Below are positions 15,639 through 23,572 of a stretch of DNA of 38,008 bases, piece after piece. The DNA comes from Acrocarpospora pleiomorpha (lineage in GTDB: Bacteria > Actinomycetota > Actinomycetes > Streptosporangiales > Streptosporangiaceae), in the NCBI RefSeq assembly GCF_009687885.1, contig NZ_BLAF01000089.1, forward strand, positions 1-38,008, read 5' to 3'. The notes beneath the pieces are model-generated. The model was not told the DNA's origin. It ran no database searches and was given only the letters and a program-made list of their open reading frames with translations. A program made the translations under genes and the position numbers. The number at the start of each line of letters is the position of its first letter. The first letter of the stretch is position 1.

Positions 15639-18600
15639 ATGACCGTCACACTCCCCGGACTGCTCCGGGCAAGGGCCAGGGAGCAACCGTCGAGAACGGC
15701 TCTGATCTGCGACGACACCGCGAAGTTGAGCTTCGGCGAATGGGACGAGCACGCCGACGCCACCGCGTTCGGACTACTTGAACGGGGCCTCACGCCCGGC
15801 GATCGCGTCGGCCTGCGCTACGACAACGCCCACTGGGCGGACTACGCGGTCGCGTTCCTGGGCGTCCTCCGCGCGGGCGGCGTGGCGGTCCCCCTCCCGT
15901 CGCGCCAATCCGACGCCACCCTCCGCCTGATGCTCGAAGACTGCCAAGCCCGCTGGATCCTCAACCAACCCCTCCACACCAGCCCTGCCCGGACCTCTAC
16001 CGCCACGACGGACGAGTCCGCCATCCCCTCAACCGGAACCGCCCGACATCCCGAGATCGACCTCCGCGCCACCCGCAGGGAGACCCGCCAGGATCCTGCG
16101 GTCCAACCGGGCACCACAGGGATAGAGACCGCCCAGAACGTCGGAGTCACCCAGGGGGAGACCCACGCCGCGGCCCAACTGGGTCTTGCTTGGACAGGGA
16201 TCGGCGAGCCCGACACCGGGACCGCCCGGAGAGAGATCGGCGGGAATCTCTCGTCCTACCTGGGTCTCATCTGGACAGGGATCGGCAAGCCCAACCCTGA
16301 GATCGCCCGGAAGGAGCTCGACGGGAATCTCTCGTCCCACCCGGGTCTCATCTGGACGGGGATCGGCCGGCATCCCGAGTCTGGGAGTAAGCCGGAGGGG
16401 AGCCGTTGGGAGCCTGTGGTCGGGTCTGGTGATTTGGCGCAGATCCTGTACACGTCGGGGACTACGGGGCGGCCGAAGGGGGTTTCGGCGAGTCATGCCA
16501 ACTTGGCGTTTGGACATCGGCCGCATCCGGGGTATCGGATGTTGTCTCACTCGGAGCATTTTCTGCATGCGTTCCCGATTGGGACGAACGCGGGGCAGAT
16601 GATGCTCGTCAACACGCTTGTCGCGCATCCGGCCGCCCTTGTGGCCTCCGTGTTCGAGGCGGAGCGGTTCTGTGCGTTGATCGCGGAGCATCGGGTGGGG
16701 ACCGTGTTCCTGGTGCCCTCGATGGCCGTTGACCTGCTGAACTCGGGAGCGTGGCGACGACATGATCTGTCTTCTGTGCTTCTGCTCAGTTCGTCGGCGG
16801 ACGCGCTGCCCCCGCATGTGGCCATCGCGCTCCCGGAGGCTTTTCCGAAGGCCACGATCGTGAACTTCTACACCTCGACGGAGGCGGTGCCGGCGCAGAC
16901 GACCATGATCGTTGATCCGGCTCGACCGCATTCGGTGGGGCGGGCCACCGAGTCAGGGGATCTAAGGATTACCGGGGAGGACGGGGCAGCCGCCGGGATC
17001 GGGGAAGTCGGGGAGGTGTGGTTGCGGGCGCCCGCCGCGCAACGCTCGTACTACGGGGATCCGCAGGCGAGCGAGCGGGTGTTCCAGCGTGGGTGGACGC
17101 GGATGGGAGATCTGGGGTATCTCGATCGGGACGGGTATCTCTACCTGGTCGGACGTGAATCCGACGTGATCAAGTCCGGGGGTTTGAAGATCTCGACGCT
17201 GCAGGTTGAGGCGGCGTTGCAGGAACATCCCGCAGTGGCGGAGGTGGCCGTGCTCGGGGTGCCGCATCCGGTGATGGGGGCCATGGTGGCCGCTGCCCTG
17301 GTGCCAAGTAGTCCGGCCACCGCCGACGAACTCCGGACATTCCTGCATCAACGACTGGCTCGCCACGAAATCCCCACACGGTACGCCTTCGTGGACGCGT
17401 TGCCTCGAAACGAACTGGGCAAGGTCGTCAAGAGTGAACTCCGCGAGCTTTTCACGGCACCCCGGAATGCCAAAGGGCGGCCGTTGGAGACCCCGGAGCA
17501 GCAAGCGCTCGCCCGGTTGTGGAGTGGAGTGCTCGGCCTGCCGGTCACAAGCCCCGACGACGACTTCTTCGCCTTGGGCGGCGATTCCCTCAAAGCCACC
17601 CAACTCGCCAACCGAGCAACCCACGAGTTCGGCATCGACATCCCCAGCACACTCGCCTTCGACCACCCAACCCTGGCAGCCCAAGCCACGCATGTAACCA
17701 CACACACCCGAACGCCGACCTATCCCGAAGCGCCGCACGAAGGTCAGGGGGCGGCGCTTTCTGGGGCGTACGGGGCGCTTTCTGGGGTTCAGGAGCATTG
17801 GTGGCGGTGGATGCATGCCACTGCAGAGATCCGGCATATGCCGCCCGTTCATGTCGCCGTCCAGATCGACGGGGAGATCGATGCGGAGATCGTCGACCGC
17901 TGTCTGGCCGAACTCACGAGAAGGCACGAAGCCCTGCGAACCGTCTTCAGAGACGGTCAAGCCGTTGTCGAGCCGGAATCCGGCGTCCGGGTCAGCCTTC
18001 ACGAAGCCTCCGATGAAACCGAAGCCGGACAACTCGCGGCCGACCTCGTCCGCGCACCTTTCGACATCGGCCGGGGGCCATTGCTCCGCGCCGCCCTGAT
18101 TCGCCTTCGCCGTGGGCGTACGGGCTACGCGGCAGAACCCGCCGCCGGTGGTGGCCTTTACCGGGATTGCGGCCCCACCGGCGGCACGGGTTCCACCAAC
18201 TCCACCAGGACCGCGAATTCGACCACGAGCACACAATCCACCGGCAGTCCGATATCCAAGGACACACAATCCAGCGATAGCCCGGAGGCCACCACGGGCC
18301 ATTTCGGCGGCAGCGGGGAGTCCACTGTCCTCGTCCTAGCCGCCCACCACATGATCTTCGACGGCTGGTCGGCCGGAGTTCTCCTCCGGGAACTGGGCGT
18401 GCTCTACTCCGCCTTCAGCCACAACGCCCCTTCACCTCTCCCTCCACCCACCCAATACGCCGACTTCGTCGCCTTCGAACATCGCGAATGGCACCGAACC
18501 AGCCCCCACTGGACGACAACCCTCGCCGGAGCCCCGAGCACCCTCCCGACCCTCCCGGGCCGCTCCCCCACCGTGACCTTGTGCGCGGCGATCTCCCACG

Positions 18601-19172
18601 ATTTCCCCATCGGCCCCGTACGCGACCTGGCCAGCCGCCACAACGCGACCTCAGCCATGGTCCTCGCCGCCGCCTGGGCCACCACCCTGAGCGCCTGGGC
18701 CAACTCCCCCGAAATCGTCCTCGCCACCCCCGTCACCGGCCGCTCCCGCCCCGAATTCGAAGCCACCATCGGCTGCTTGTTCCGCTGGAACCTCCTCCGC
18801 GTCCCCACCAGCGGCGACACCATCGCCCGGGTACGCCGAGCCATCCTCACCGCCAACGACCACCAGTTTCACAACTTCGCCCGCCTGCACGAACTGGTCC
18901 CCTACCCGGCGTACTTCCGTTTCGAAAGCTGGGGCCGCCCCGCACACCTCCCCGGCCTGCCATCCCAGGAGTTCCCCATCCCGGCCGGCCCGATCATGGA
19001 ATGGCGCCTGGCCGACGACGACCCGGACACACATCCGCCCGAGCTCCTCGTCACCGAACACCCGGACGGCTCGCTGACCGGCTCAATGATCTACAACAAA
19101 CACGCCTACCAGACCGCCGACGTGGCCGCCCTCGCCGAGGCGTTCACAGCCGCGATCCCTCGGCTGAGCTAA
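15639..19172 (+). CDS. NRPS-type protein, AMP-ligase-PCP-condensation
   Basis: 1177 residues from the ATG at 15639 (GGAAGAA upstream). The AMP-forming domain (about 1-605) has ILYTSGTTGRPKG near 268, NFYTSTEA near 408 in place of the NRPS YGPTE motif, MGDLGYLDRDGYLYLVGRESDVIKSGG, and LPRNELGKVVKSEL. These features resemble acyl-CoA ligases, so it may load a carboxylic acid instead of an amino acid. The carrier has FFALGGDSLKATQ (serine near 650). The condensation domain runs from about 717 to the end with AAHHMIFDGWSAG near 902. Two insertions are unusual: about 125 residues with a 27-residue tandem repeat just before A3, and a Ser/Thr-rich stretch at about 824-895 just before HHxxxDG. No thioesterase is present. 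The stop overlaps the convergent permease stop. Confidence 0.9.
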   Translation: MTVTLPGLLRARAREQPSRTALICDDTAKLSFGEWDEHADATAFGLLERGLTPGDRVGLRYDNAHWADYAVAFLGVLRAGGVAVPLPSRQSDATLRLMLEDCQARWILNQPLHTSPARTSTATTDESAIPSTGTARHPEIDLRATRRETRQDPAVQPGTTGIETAQNVGVTQGETHAAAQLGLAWTGIGEPDTGTARREIGGNLSSYLGLIWTGIGKPNPEIARKELDGNLSSHPGLIWTGIGRHPESGSKPEGSRWEPVVGSGDLAQILYTSGTTGRPKGVSASHANLAFGHRPHPGYRMLSHSEHFLHAFPIGTNAGQMMLVNTLVAHPAALVASVFEAERFCALIAEHRVGTVFLVPSMAVDLLNSGAWRRHDLSSVLLLSSSADALPPHVAIALPEAFPKATIVNFYTSTEAVPAQTTMIVDPARPHSVGRATESGDLRITGEDGAAAGIGEVGEVWLRAPAAQRSYYGDPQASERVFQRGWTRMGDLGYLDRDGYLYLVGRESDVIKSGGLKISTLQVEAALQEHPAVAEVAVLGVPHPVMGAMVAAALVPSSPATADELRTFLHQRLARHEIPTRYAFVDALPRNELGKVVKSELRELFTAPRNAKGRPLETPEQQALARLWSGVLGLPVTSPDDDFFALGGDSLKATQLANRATHEFGIDIPSTLAFDHPTLAAQATHVTTHTRTPTYPEAPHEGQGAALSGAYGALSGVQEHWWRWMHATAEIRHMPPVHVAVQIDGEIDAEIVDRCLAELTRRHEALRTVFRDGQAVVEPESGVRVSLHEASDETEAGQLAADLVRAPFDIGRGPLLRAALIRLRRGRTGYAAEPAAGGGLYRDCGPTGGTGSTNSTRTANSTTSTQSTGSPISKDTQSSDSPEATTGHFGGSGESTVLVLAAHHMIFDGWSAGVLLRELGVLYSAFSHNAPSPLPPPTQYADFVAFEHREWHRTSPHWTTTLAGAPSTLPTLPGRSPTVTLCAAISHDFPIGPVRDLASRHNATSAMVLAAAWATTLSAWANSPEIVLATPVTGRSRPEFEATIGCLFRWNLLRVPTSGDTIARVRRAILTANDHQFHNFARLHELVPYPAYFRFESWGRPAHLPGLPSQEFPIPAGPIMEWRLADDDPDTHPPELLVTEHPDGSLTGSMIYNKHAYQTADVAALAEAFTAAIPRLS
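16191..16366 (+). repeat. 81-bp in-frame tandem repeat before motif A3 of the second NRPS
   Basis: The block TGGACAGGGATCGG (last copy TGGACGGGGATCGG) starts at 16191, 16272 and 16353, an exact 81-bp period. The repeats encode WTGIGEPD..., WTGIGKPN... and WTGIGRHP..., with NLSSYLGLI or NLSSHPGLI linking them. Confidence 0.93.
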
Positions 19173-19966
19173 GCCGACAAGAGGTGCTGCCATCTGCGGC
19201 GGGCCAGGAGGAGGCAAGTGGTGCCGAGCAGGAGTAGGTAGGCGGCGTTGGCCAGGAGGGTTGGTTCGAGTTGGCCGAGGGCGGGTTGGCGGATCAGTTC
19301 GATCGCGTGGTAGAGGGGGAGGGCTTTCACGATGAGTTGGAAAGGTTCGGGGTAGATCGTCACGGGATAGAAGGTGGTGGCGAATAGGAACATGGGGAGC
19401 ATGACGAGTTGGGTGTACTGGAAGTCGTCCCAGCTTCGGACGTAGCCCGCTACGAGGAAACCGGCGGCGCCGAAGGTGTATGCGATGAGGAGGCTGCCGG
19501 GGAGGGCCAGCAGGATCCAGGGGGAGGTGACCAGGCCGAAGGCGGTGACGGCGGTGAGGAAGCCGAGTCCGGTGATGAGGCCGCGCAGCATGCCCCAGGC
19601 GATCTCGCCGGTCACCAGGCCGGTGACTGTCATGGGGGTGACGACCAGAGCGTGGTAGAAGCGGTCGAAGGTGAGTTTGGCGTAGGCGGTCTGGGTGGTT
19701 TCTTCCAGGGCGCTGTTCATTACGGCGGTGGCCAGCAGGGCGGGGGCGATGAAGGTGGCGTAGGGGACGTCGATCCCGGGGACGTCGCCGACCAGGGCGC
19801 CGATGCCGACGCCGATCGCCAGCAGGTAGAGGATCGGCTCGAAGATGGAGAACAGGGCCATCGTCCATGGGCTGCCGCCTTTGTGTACCCATATGTTGCG
19901 CAGCACCAGCAGGTGGGCGCCTCCGGCGCGAGGTAAGGCCATGGGACGTTCCTTCAGTTCCGTCAT
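19169..19966 (-). CDS. ABC-2 type transporter permease (second exporter permease)
   Basis: 265 residues with about six membrane helices. It begins at the ATG at 19966, which overlaps the TGA of the upstream permease (ATGA). Motifs of the DrrB/NodJ type are visible: SIFEPILYLLAIGVGIGALV, FIAPALLATAVMNSALEETT, LVVTPMTVTGLVTGEIAWGMLRG, and FLFATTFYPVTIYPEPFQLIVKALPLYHAIELIR. With the other permease and the ATPase it would form a heteromeric exporter, most simply for the adjacent NRPS product. Its stop codon (TAG) overlaps the TAA of the convergent NRPS gene. Confidence 0.9.
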   Translation of the reverse strand: MTELKERPMALPRAGGAHLLVLRNIWVHKGGSPWTMALFSIFEPILYLLAIGVGIGALVGDVPGIDVPYATFIAPALLATAVMNSALEETTQTAYAKLTFDRFYHALVVTPMTVTGLVTGEIAWGMLRGLITGLGFLTAVTAFGLVTSPWILLALPGSLLIAYTFGAAGFLVAGYVRSWDDFQYTQLVMLPMFLFATTFYPVTIYPEPFQLIVKALPLYHAIELIRQPALGQLEPTLLANAAYLLLLGTTCLLLARRRWQHLLSA

Positions 19967-20757
19967 TCGTGGAGACACCGCCGGTAGGTGATGCGCGCGA
20001 TCATCGCGCCGGCGGCGCAGAGAGCCGTCAGATAGCCGATGTGCAGCAGGCTCATGCCCAGGGTCGCGGTTCCGAGTGCCAGCGTCCTGGCCAGATCCAC
20101 ACCGTGCCAGAGCGGCAGCGCGTACGCGACCGCTCGCAATGGCCCCGGCAGCTGCTCAACCGAGAAGAATGTGCCCGAGAACAGGTACATCGGCATGACC
20201 ACGAACCGGAACACGGTGTTGAGCTGTGGAAAGTCCGCCACGGTCACCGCCCACGCGGCCAGCGGCGTGGCGAAGGCCAACCCGGTCAACGTGGCCGCGA
20301 GAGTGACCGCCAATGCGACCACGATGTTCTCGATCAACCCGAACAGCGCCATCGCCACGACGAAGGCGGCCGCGCTCAGGAAGAGCCGCAGCGCGATGAA
20401 TATCAGATGCCCGGCGAAGATATGCCCGGGTTCGAGCGGAGTCGCCGCGGCGGTCGAATAGATCCGCTCCCGCCGCAGCGCGCTGTTCACCACGAACCCG
20501 GCTTCCACGAACGCGTTCTGCAACGCCGCCGCGGCCAACAACCCGGGCGCGAAGAAGGCCAGGTACGACGCTCCCTCAACCGACCCTTCGACCAACGTGC
20601 CAAGCCCGGCCCCGATCGCCAGCAGAAACAGGATCGGATTGGCGACACTCACCACGATCGTACCCCGCCAGGTCCGCCGATACCGAACAAGCCAGTACGC
20701 CATCGCCCGAAACGCCATGGCCAACCCACCCATACGCGCCGAAACCGGGAGCGTCAT
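19963..20757 (-). CDS. ABC-2 type transporter permease (first exporter permease)
   Basis: 264 residues, six predicted helices, same family as the downstream permease but clearly diverged. Motifs are VSVANPILFLLAIGAGLGTLV, FFAPGLLAAAALQNAF, AAATPLEPGHIFAGHLIF and MYLFSGTFFSVEQLPGPLRAVAYALPLWHGVDLAR. The start ATG overlaps the stop of a small repeat-containing frame upstream (ATGA), and its own end overlaps the next permease. Tandem paralogous permeases with one ATPase fit a drug or lipid exporter of the DrrAB/NodIJ group. Confidence 0.9.
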   Translation of the reverse strand: MTLPVSARMGGLAMAFRAMAYWLVRYRRTWRGTIVVSVANPILFLLAIGAGLGTLVEGSVEGASYLAFFAPGLLAAAALQNAFVEAGFVVNSALRRERIYSTAAATPLEPGHIFAGHLIFIALRLFLSAAAFVVAMALFGLIENIVVALAVTLAATLTGLAFATPLAAWAVTVADFPQLNTVFRFVVMPMYLFSGTFFSVEQLPGPLRAVAYALPLWHGVDLARTLALGTATLGMSLLHIGYLTALCAAGAMIARITYRRCLHE

Positions 20758-21062
20758 CTCAGCCCACCCAAAACCTGCCGAAGGACGCCGAGTTGCTCGC
20801 CGCTATCCGGCGCCGACAACGCAGGTGATAACCCTCGCCGCACCGGCGCCAACGGCTCGGCTCGAGCCAGCGCCACCATCTGTGCTGGAACCGGGAGCGT
20901 CCCCCAAAGGCCGCCGGATTGCTCGCCGCTATCCGGCGCCGACAGCGCAGGTGATAGCTTTCGCCGCACCGGCGCCAACGGCTCGGCTCGGGCCAGCGCC
21001 ACCATCTGTGCCGCGAGTGGCGGCGGAATTCCGTCCGATGCGCATAAATCCCGAAAAATCAT
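20754..21062 (-). CDS. small repeat-containing frame between exporter ATPase and permease
   Basis: 102 residues, hypothetical. The ATG at 21062 lies two bases after the ATPase stop, and the TGA overlaps the permease ATG. Both junctions look like ordinary operon coupling. Two copies of one 31-residue unit make up most of the protein. Each begins AQMVALARAEPLAPVRR and ends LSPALSAPDSGEQ, with the second copy starting 42 residues after the first. The DNA belongs to the dispersed R2 repeat, which also has a non-coding copy at 7839. The frame may therefore be a repeat insertion kept open to preserve coupling, not a functional protein. No signal or membrane segment is seen. Confidence 0.45.
   Translation of the reverse strand: MIFRDLCASDGIPPPLAAQMVALARAEPLAPVRRKLSPALSAPDSGEQSGGLWGTLPVPAQMVALARAEPLAPVRRGLSPALSAPDSGEQLGVLRQVLGGLR
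20793..21011. repeat. dispersed repeat family R2, two direct copies
   Basis: Two 93-bp copies (20793-20885 and 20919-21011) start TTGCTCGCCGCTATCCGGCG and end CGCCACCATCTGTGC. They differ at only a few positions. The 126-bp spacing and 93-bp length are multiples of three. Each copy contains GGCGCC twice, about 30 bp apart. Confidence 0.9.
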
Positions 21063-21064
21063 CG

Positions 21065-22009
21065 TCAGTCCGTGAGGGAACGGCCGGTTAGCCGGAGGAA
21101 GACGTCTTCGAGGCTGGCGCGGCGGACCAAAGCGGTGAGTGGGCGTACGCCTGCCTCGGTGGCCTGGGTCAAAGCTTGTTCGCCGTCGTCCGCATACCAG
21201 AGCAGCCGATCCGGCAGCACCTCGACGTGATCGCCCAGCTTCCGCGCGACCTCCTCGTTCTCCCCCGGCGGAAAGCGCAACTCCAGCACCTCCCGGGTGA
21301 CATGCCGCTCGATCAACTCCCGCGGCGAACCCTCATCGGCGATCAACCCCTTGTCCATCACCACCAACCGATCGCACAACTGCTCCGCCTCGTCCATATA
21401 GTGCGTGGTCAGAATCAACGTGACCCCGTCCTGCTTGAGCCGGAAGAGCCGATCCCACAACACATGCCTGGCCTGCGGATCCAACCCGGTGGTCGGCTCG
21501 TCCAGCAGCAGGATCTCCGGCTCGTTGATCAGCGCCCGCGCGATGGTCAGCCGCCGTCGCATACCCCCGGACAGGTGCTCCACCCGCTCGCCCGCCTTGT
21601 CCTCCAGCCGCGCGAACTCCAGCAACTCCCCAGTCCGAGCCTTCACCGCTCGACGAGACAGGCCGAAGTACAGCCCGTACACCACGAGGTTCTCCTCGAC
21701 GGTGAGCTGGGTGTCGAGGGAGTCGTCCTGGGGCACGACGCCGAGCCGGGCCCGGACCCGGCGGCCGTCGGCGACCGGGTCCAGGCCGAGGATGCGCAGC
21801 GACCCGGCCGTGGGCGCGGACACCCCGCCGAGCATGCGCATGGTGGAGGATTTCCCGGCTCCGTTCGGCCCGAGGAAGCCAAACGCCTCACCGCGATGGA
21901 CCTGGAAGTTCACCCCGGCCACGGCGCGGAACGGCATCCCCTTCCGATCCCGCGCCGGGTAGGTCTTCTCCAGGCCGACGGCCTCGATGAGCGGGTTCAG
22001 GCGAGCCAT
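21065..22009 (-). CDS. ABC exporter ATP-binding protein, DrrA/NodI type
   Basis: 314 residues. Walker A GFLGPNGAGKSSTMRML, Q-loop VVPQDD, signature HLSGGMRRRLTIARALINEPEILLLDEPTTGLDPQ with Walker B, and the switch histidine in LILTTHYMDEAEQLCDR. The C-terminal domain ends RRASLEDVFLRLTGRSL, typical of the DrrA subfamily. It powers the two ABC-2 permeases downstream. Its first 13 bases overlap the end of the alpha-glucosidase gene, so it is probably translated from the same transcript as the sugar-uptake operon. Self-resistance or export of the NRPS product is the simplest role, by proximity only. Confidence 0.92.
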   Translation of the reverse strand: MARLNPLIEAVGLEKTYPARDRKGMPFRAVAGVNFQVHRGEAFGFLGPNGAGKSSTMRMLGGVSAPTAGSLRILGLDPVADGRRVRARLGVVPQDDSLDTQLTVEENLVVYGLYFGLSRRAVKARTGELLEFARLEDKAGERVEHLSGGMRRRLTIARALINEPEILLLDEPTTGLDPQARHVLWDRLFRLKQDGVTLILTTHYMDEAEQLCDRLVVMDKGLIADEGSPRELIERHVTREVLELRFPPGENEEVARKLGDHVEVLPDRLLWYADDGEQALTQATEAGVRPLTALVRRASLEDVFLRLTGRSLTD

Positions 22010-23529
22010 ACCGCGGTGTCGGTGGGGAGTTCCTCACCTTCGAGAGGGCCGCTGGCGAGCAGCACGGTTTCGTGCGGCGGGAGCCGTACGGGCTCAGAAC
22101 CCAGGTTGACCAGGCAGGTCAGGCCGGACTCGCGAGTGAAGGCGAGGACTTCGGGGGCGGAGTCGAGCCAGGTCAGGGTGCCGTCGCCGAGGCGGTCGCG
22201 GCGGATGGCGAGGGCGCTCTTGTAGAGGGTCAGCATCGAGCCGAGGTCCTGGGCCTGGGCTTCGGCGGTGAGCTTGTTCCACGCTTCCGGCTGGGGGAGC
22301 CACGGCTCGCCCGTACCGAACCCGAACGGCGGTTCGCCGCCGGACCAGGGCAGCGGGACGCGGCAGCCGTCGCGGCCGGGGATGGTGTAGCCGGAGCGCG
22401 GCCAGATCGGGTCCTGGCGCAGCTCGCCGGGGATGTCCTCGACTTCGGGCAGGCCGAGCTCCTCGCCCTGGTAGATGTAGACGCCGCCGGGCAGCGCCAT
22501 GGCCAGCAGGGCGGCGGCGCGGGAGCGGCGGTAGCCGAGTTCCAGGTCGGCGGGCACGCCGTCGCGGCGGGCGCCGTGGTCCCAGGAGGTGTCCTCGCGG
22601 CCGAGGCGGGTGACCACCCGGGCCACGTCGTGATTGGAGAGCACCCAGGTGGGCGGCGCGCCGAGCGGGATGTGGGTGGCCATCGTCTCCTCGATGGAGT
22701 GGCGCAGCGCGGCCGGGTCCCACGGGCAGGCCAGGAAGTCGAAGTTGAAGGCGGTGTGCATCTCGTCGGGGCGCAGGTAGCGGGCGAACCGCTCCTGGTC
22801 GGGGAACCAGACTTCGCCGATGAAGATGCGGTTGTCGTACTCCTCGGCGAGACGGCGCCAGCCTCGGTAGACGTCGTGCACCTCCGGCTGGTCGGTGTAG
22901 CCGTCGGGGTCGCCGCCGTCGAAATCCTTGACGAGCACGGCCGCGGAGTCGATCCGGATGCCGTCCACGCCCCGGTCGAACCAGAAGCGCAGCACGTCGT
23001 GGAACTCCTGGTGCACCTCCGGGTTGGTCCAGTTGAAGTCCGGCTGCTCCGGGGCGAACAGGTGCAGGTACCACTGGCCGTCGGGGACCTGGCTCCAGGC
23101 GGGTCCGCCGAAGATGGACTTCCAGTCGCCGGGCTCGTCCCGGAACCAGAACCGGTTCCTGGCCGCCGAGCCGGGCTCGGCCGCGAGCGCCTCCTGGAAC
23201 CACGCGCTCTGGTCGGAGCTGTGGTTCGGCACGACGTCGATGATGACCTTGATGTCCAGCTCGTGGGCCTCCTGGATGAACTTCTCCGCCTCCTCCAGGG
23301 TGCCGAAGGTCGGTTCAATGTCCCGGTAGTCGGCGACGTCGTAGCCGCCGTCCGCCATCGGGGAGGGGTACCAGGGTGTGAGCCAGACGGCGTTGACGCC
23401 CAGGTCGGCGAGATACGGCAGGCGACTCCGCAGGCCGGCGAGGTCGCCGATTCCGTCGCCGTTGCCGTCGGCGAAGCTGCGCGGGTAGACCTGGTAAATC
23501 GCGGCCCCCCGCCACCACGTTTCGGGCAT
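21997..23529 (-). CDS. aglA: GH13 alpha-glucosidase (AglA-like)
   Basis: About 510 residues from the ATG at 23529, with AAAGGAG upstream. A longer open frame has no ribosome site. The TIM-barrel signatures of GH13 are all present: conserved region I DVVPNHSSD, region II GIRIDSAAVL (nucleophile Asp), region III FIGEVWFP (acid/base Glu) and region IV VLSNHDVARV. It starts WWRGAAIYQVYPRSFADGNGDGIGDLAG, and there is no signal peptide, so it acts in the cytosol on imported oligosaccharides. The gene closes the uptake operon, as aglA does behind malEFG in streptomycetes. Maltose-, nigerose- or other alpha-linked products are possible. The nearby GH87 glucanase favours alpha-1,3-linked sugars. Confidence 0.92.
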   Translation of the reverse strand: MPETWWRGAAIYQVYPRSFADGNGDGIGDLAGLRSRLPYLADLGVNAVWLTPWYPSPMADGGYDVADYRDIEPTFGTLEEAEKFIQEAHELDIKVIIDVVPNHSSDQSAWFQEALAAEPGSAARNRFWFRDEPGDWKSIFGGPAWSQVPDGQWYLHLFAPEQPDFNWTNPEVHQEFHDVLRFWFDRGVDGIRIDSAAVLVKDFDGGDPDGYTDQPEVHDVYRGWRRLAEEYDNRIFIGEVWFPDQERFARYLRPDEMHTAFNFDFLACPWDPAALRHSIEETMATHIPLGAPPTWVLSNHDVARVVTRLGREDTSWDHGARRDGVPADLELGYRRSRAAALLAMALPGGVYIYQGEELGLPEVEDIPGELRQDPIWPRSGYTIPGRDGCRVPLPWSGGEPPFGFGTGEPWLPQPEAWNKLTAEAQAQDLGSMLTLYKSALAIRRDRLGDGTLTWLDSAPEVLAFTRESGLTCLVNLGSEPVRLPPHETVLLASGPLEGEELPTDTAVWLA

Positions 23530-23572
23530 GCTGGAAACAACTCCTTTAGAGGTTGGATTGCGGTCGGGTGGT

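Noticed and set aside
20754..21062. Mobile element with transposase at the R2 repeats
   Set aside because: No transposase signature, terminal inverted repeats or target duplication could be identified.
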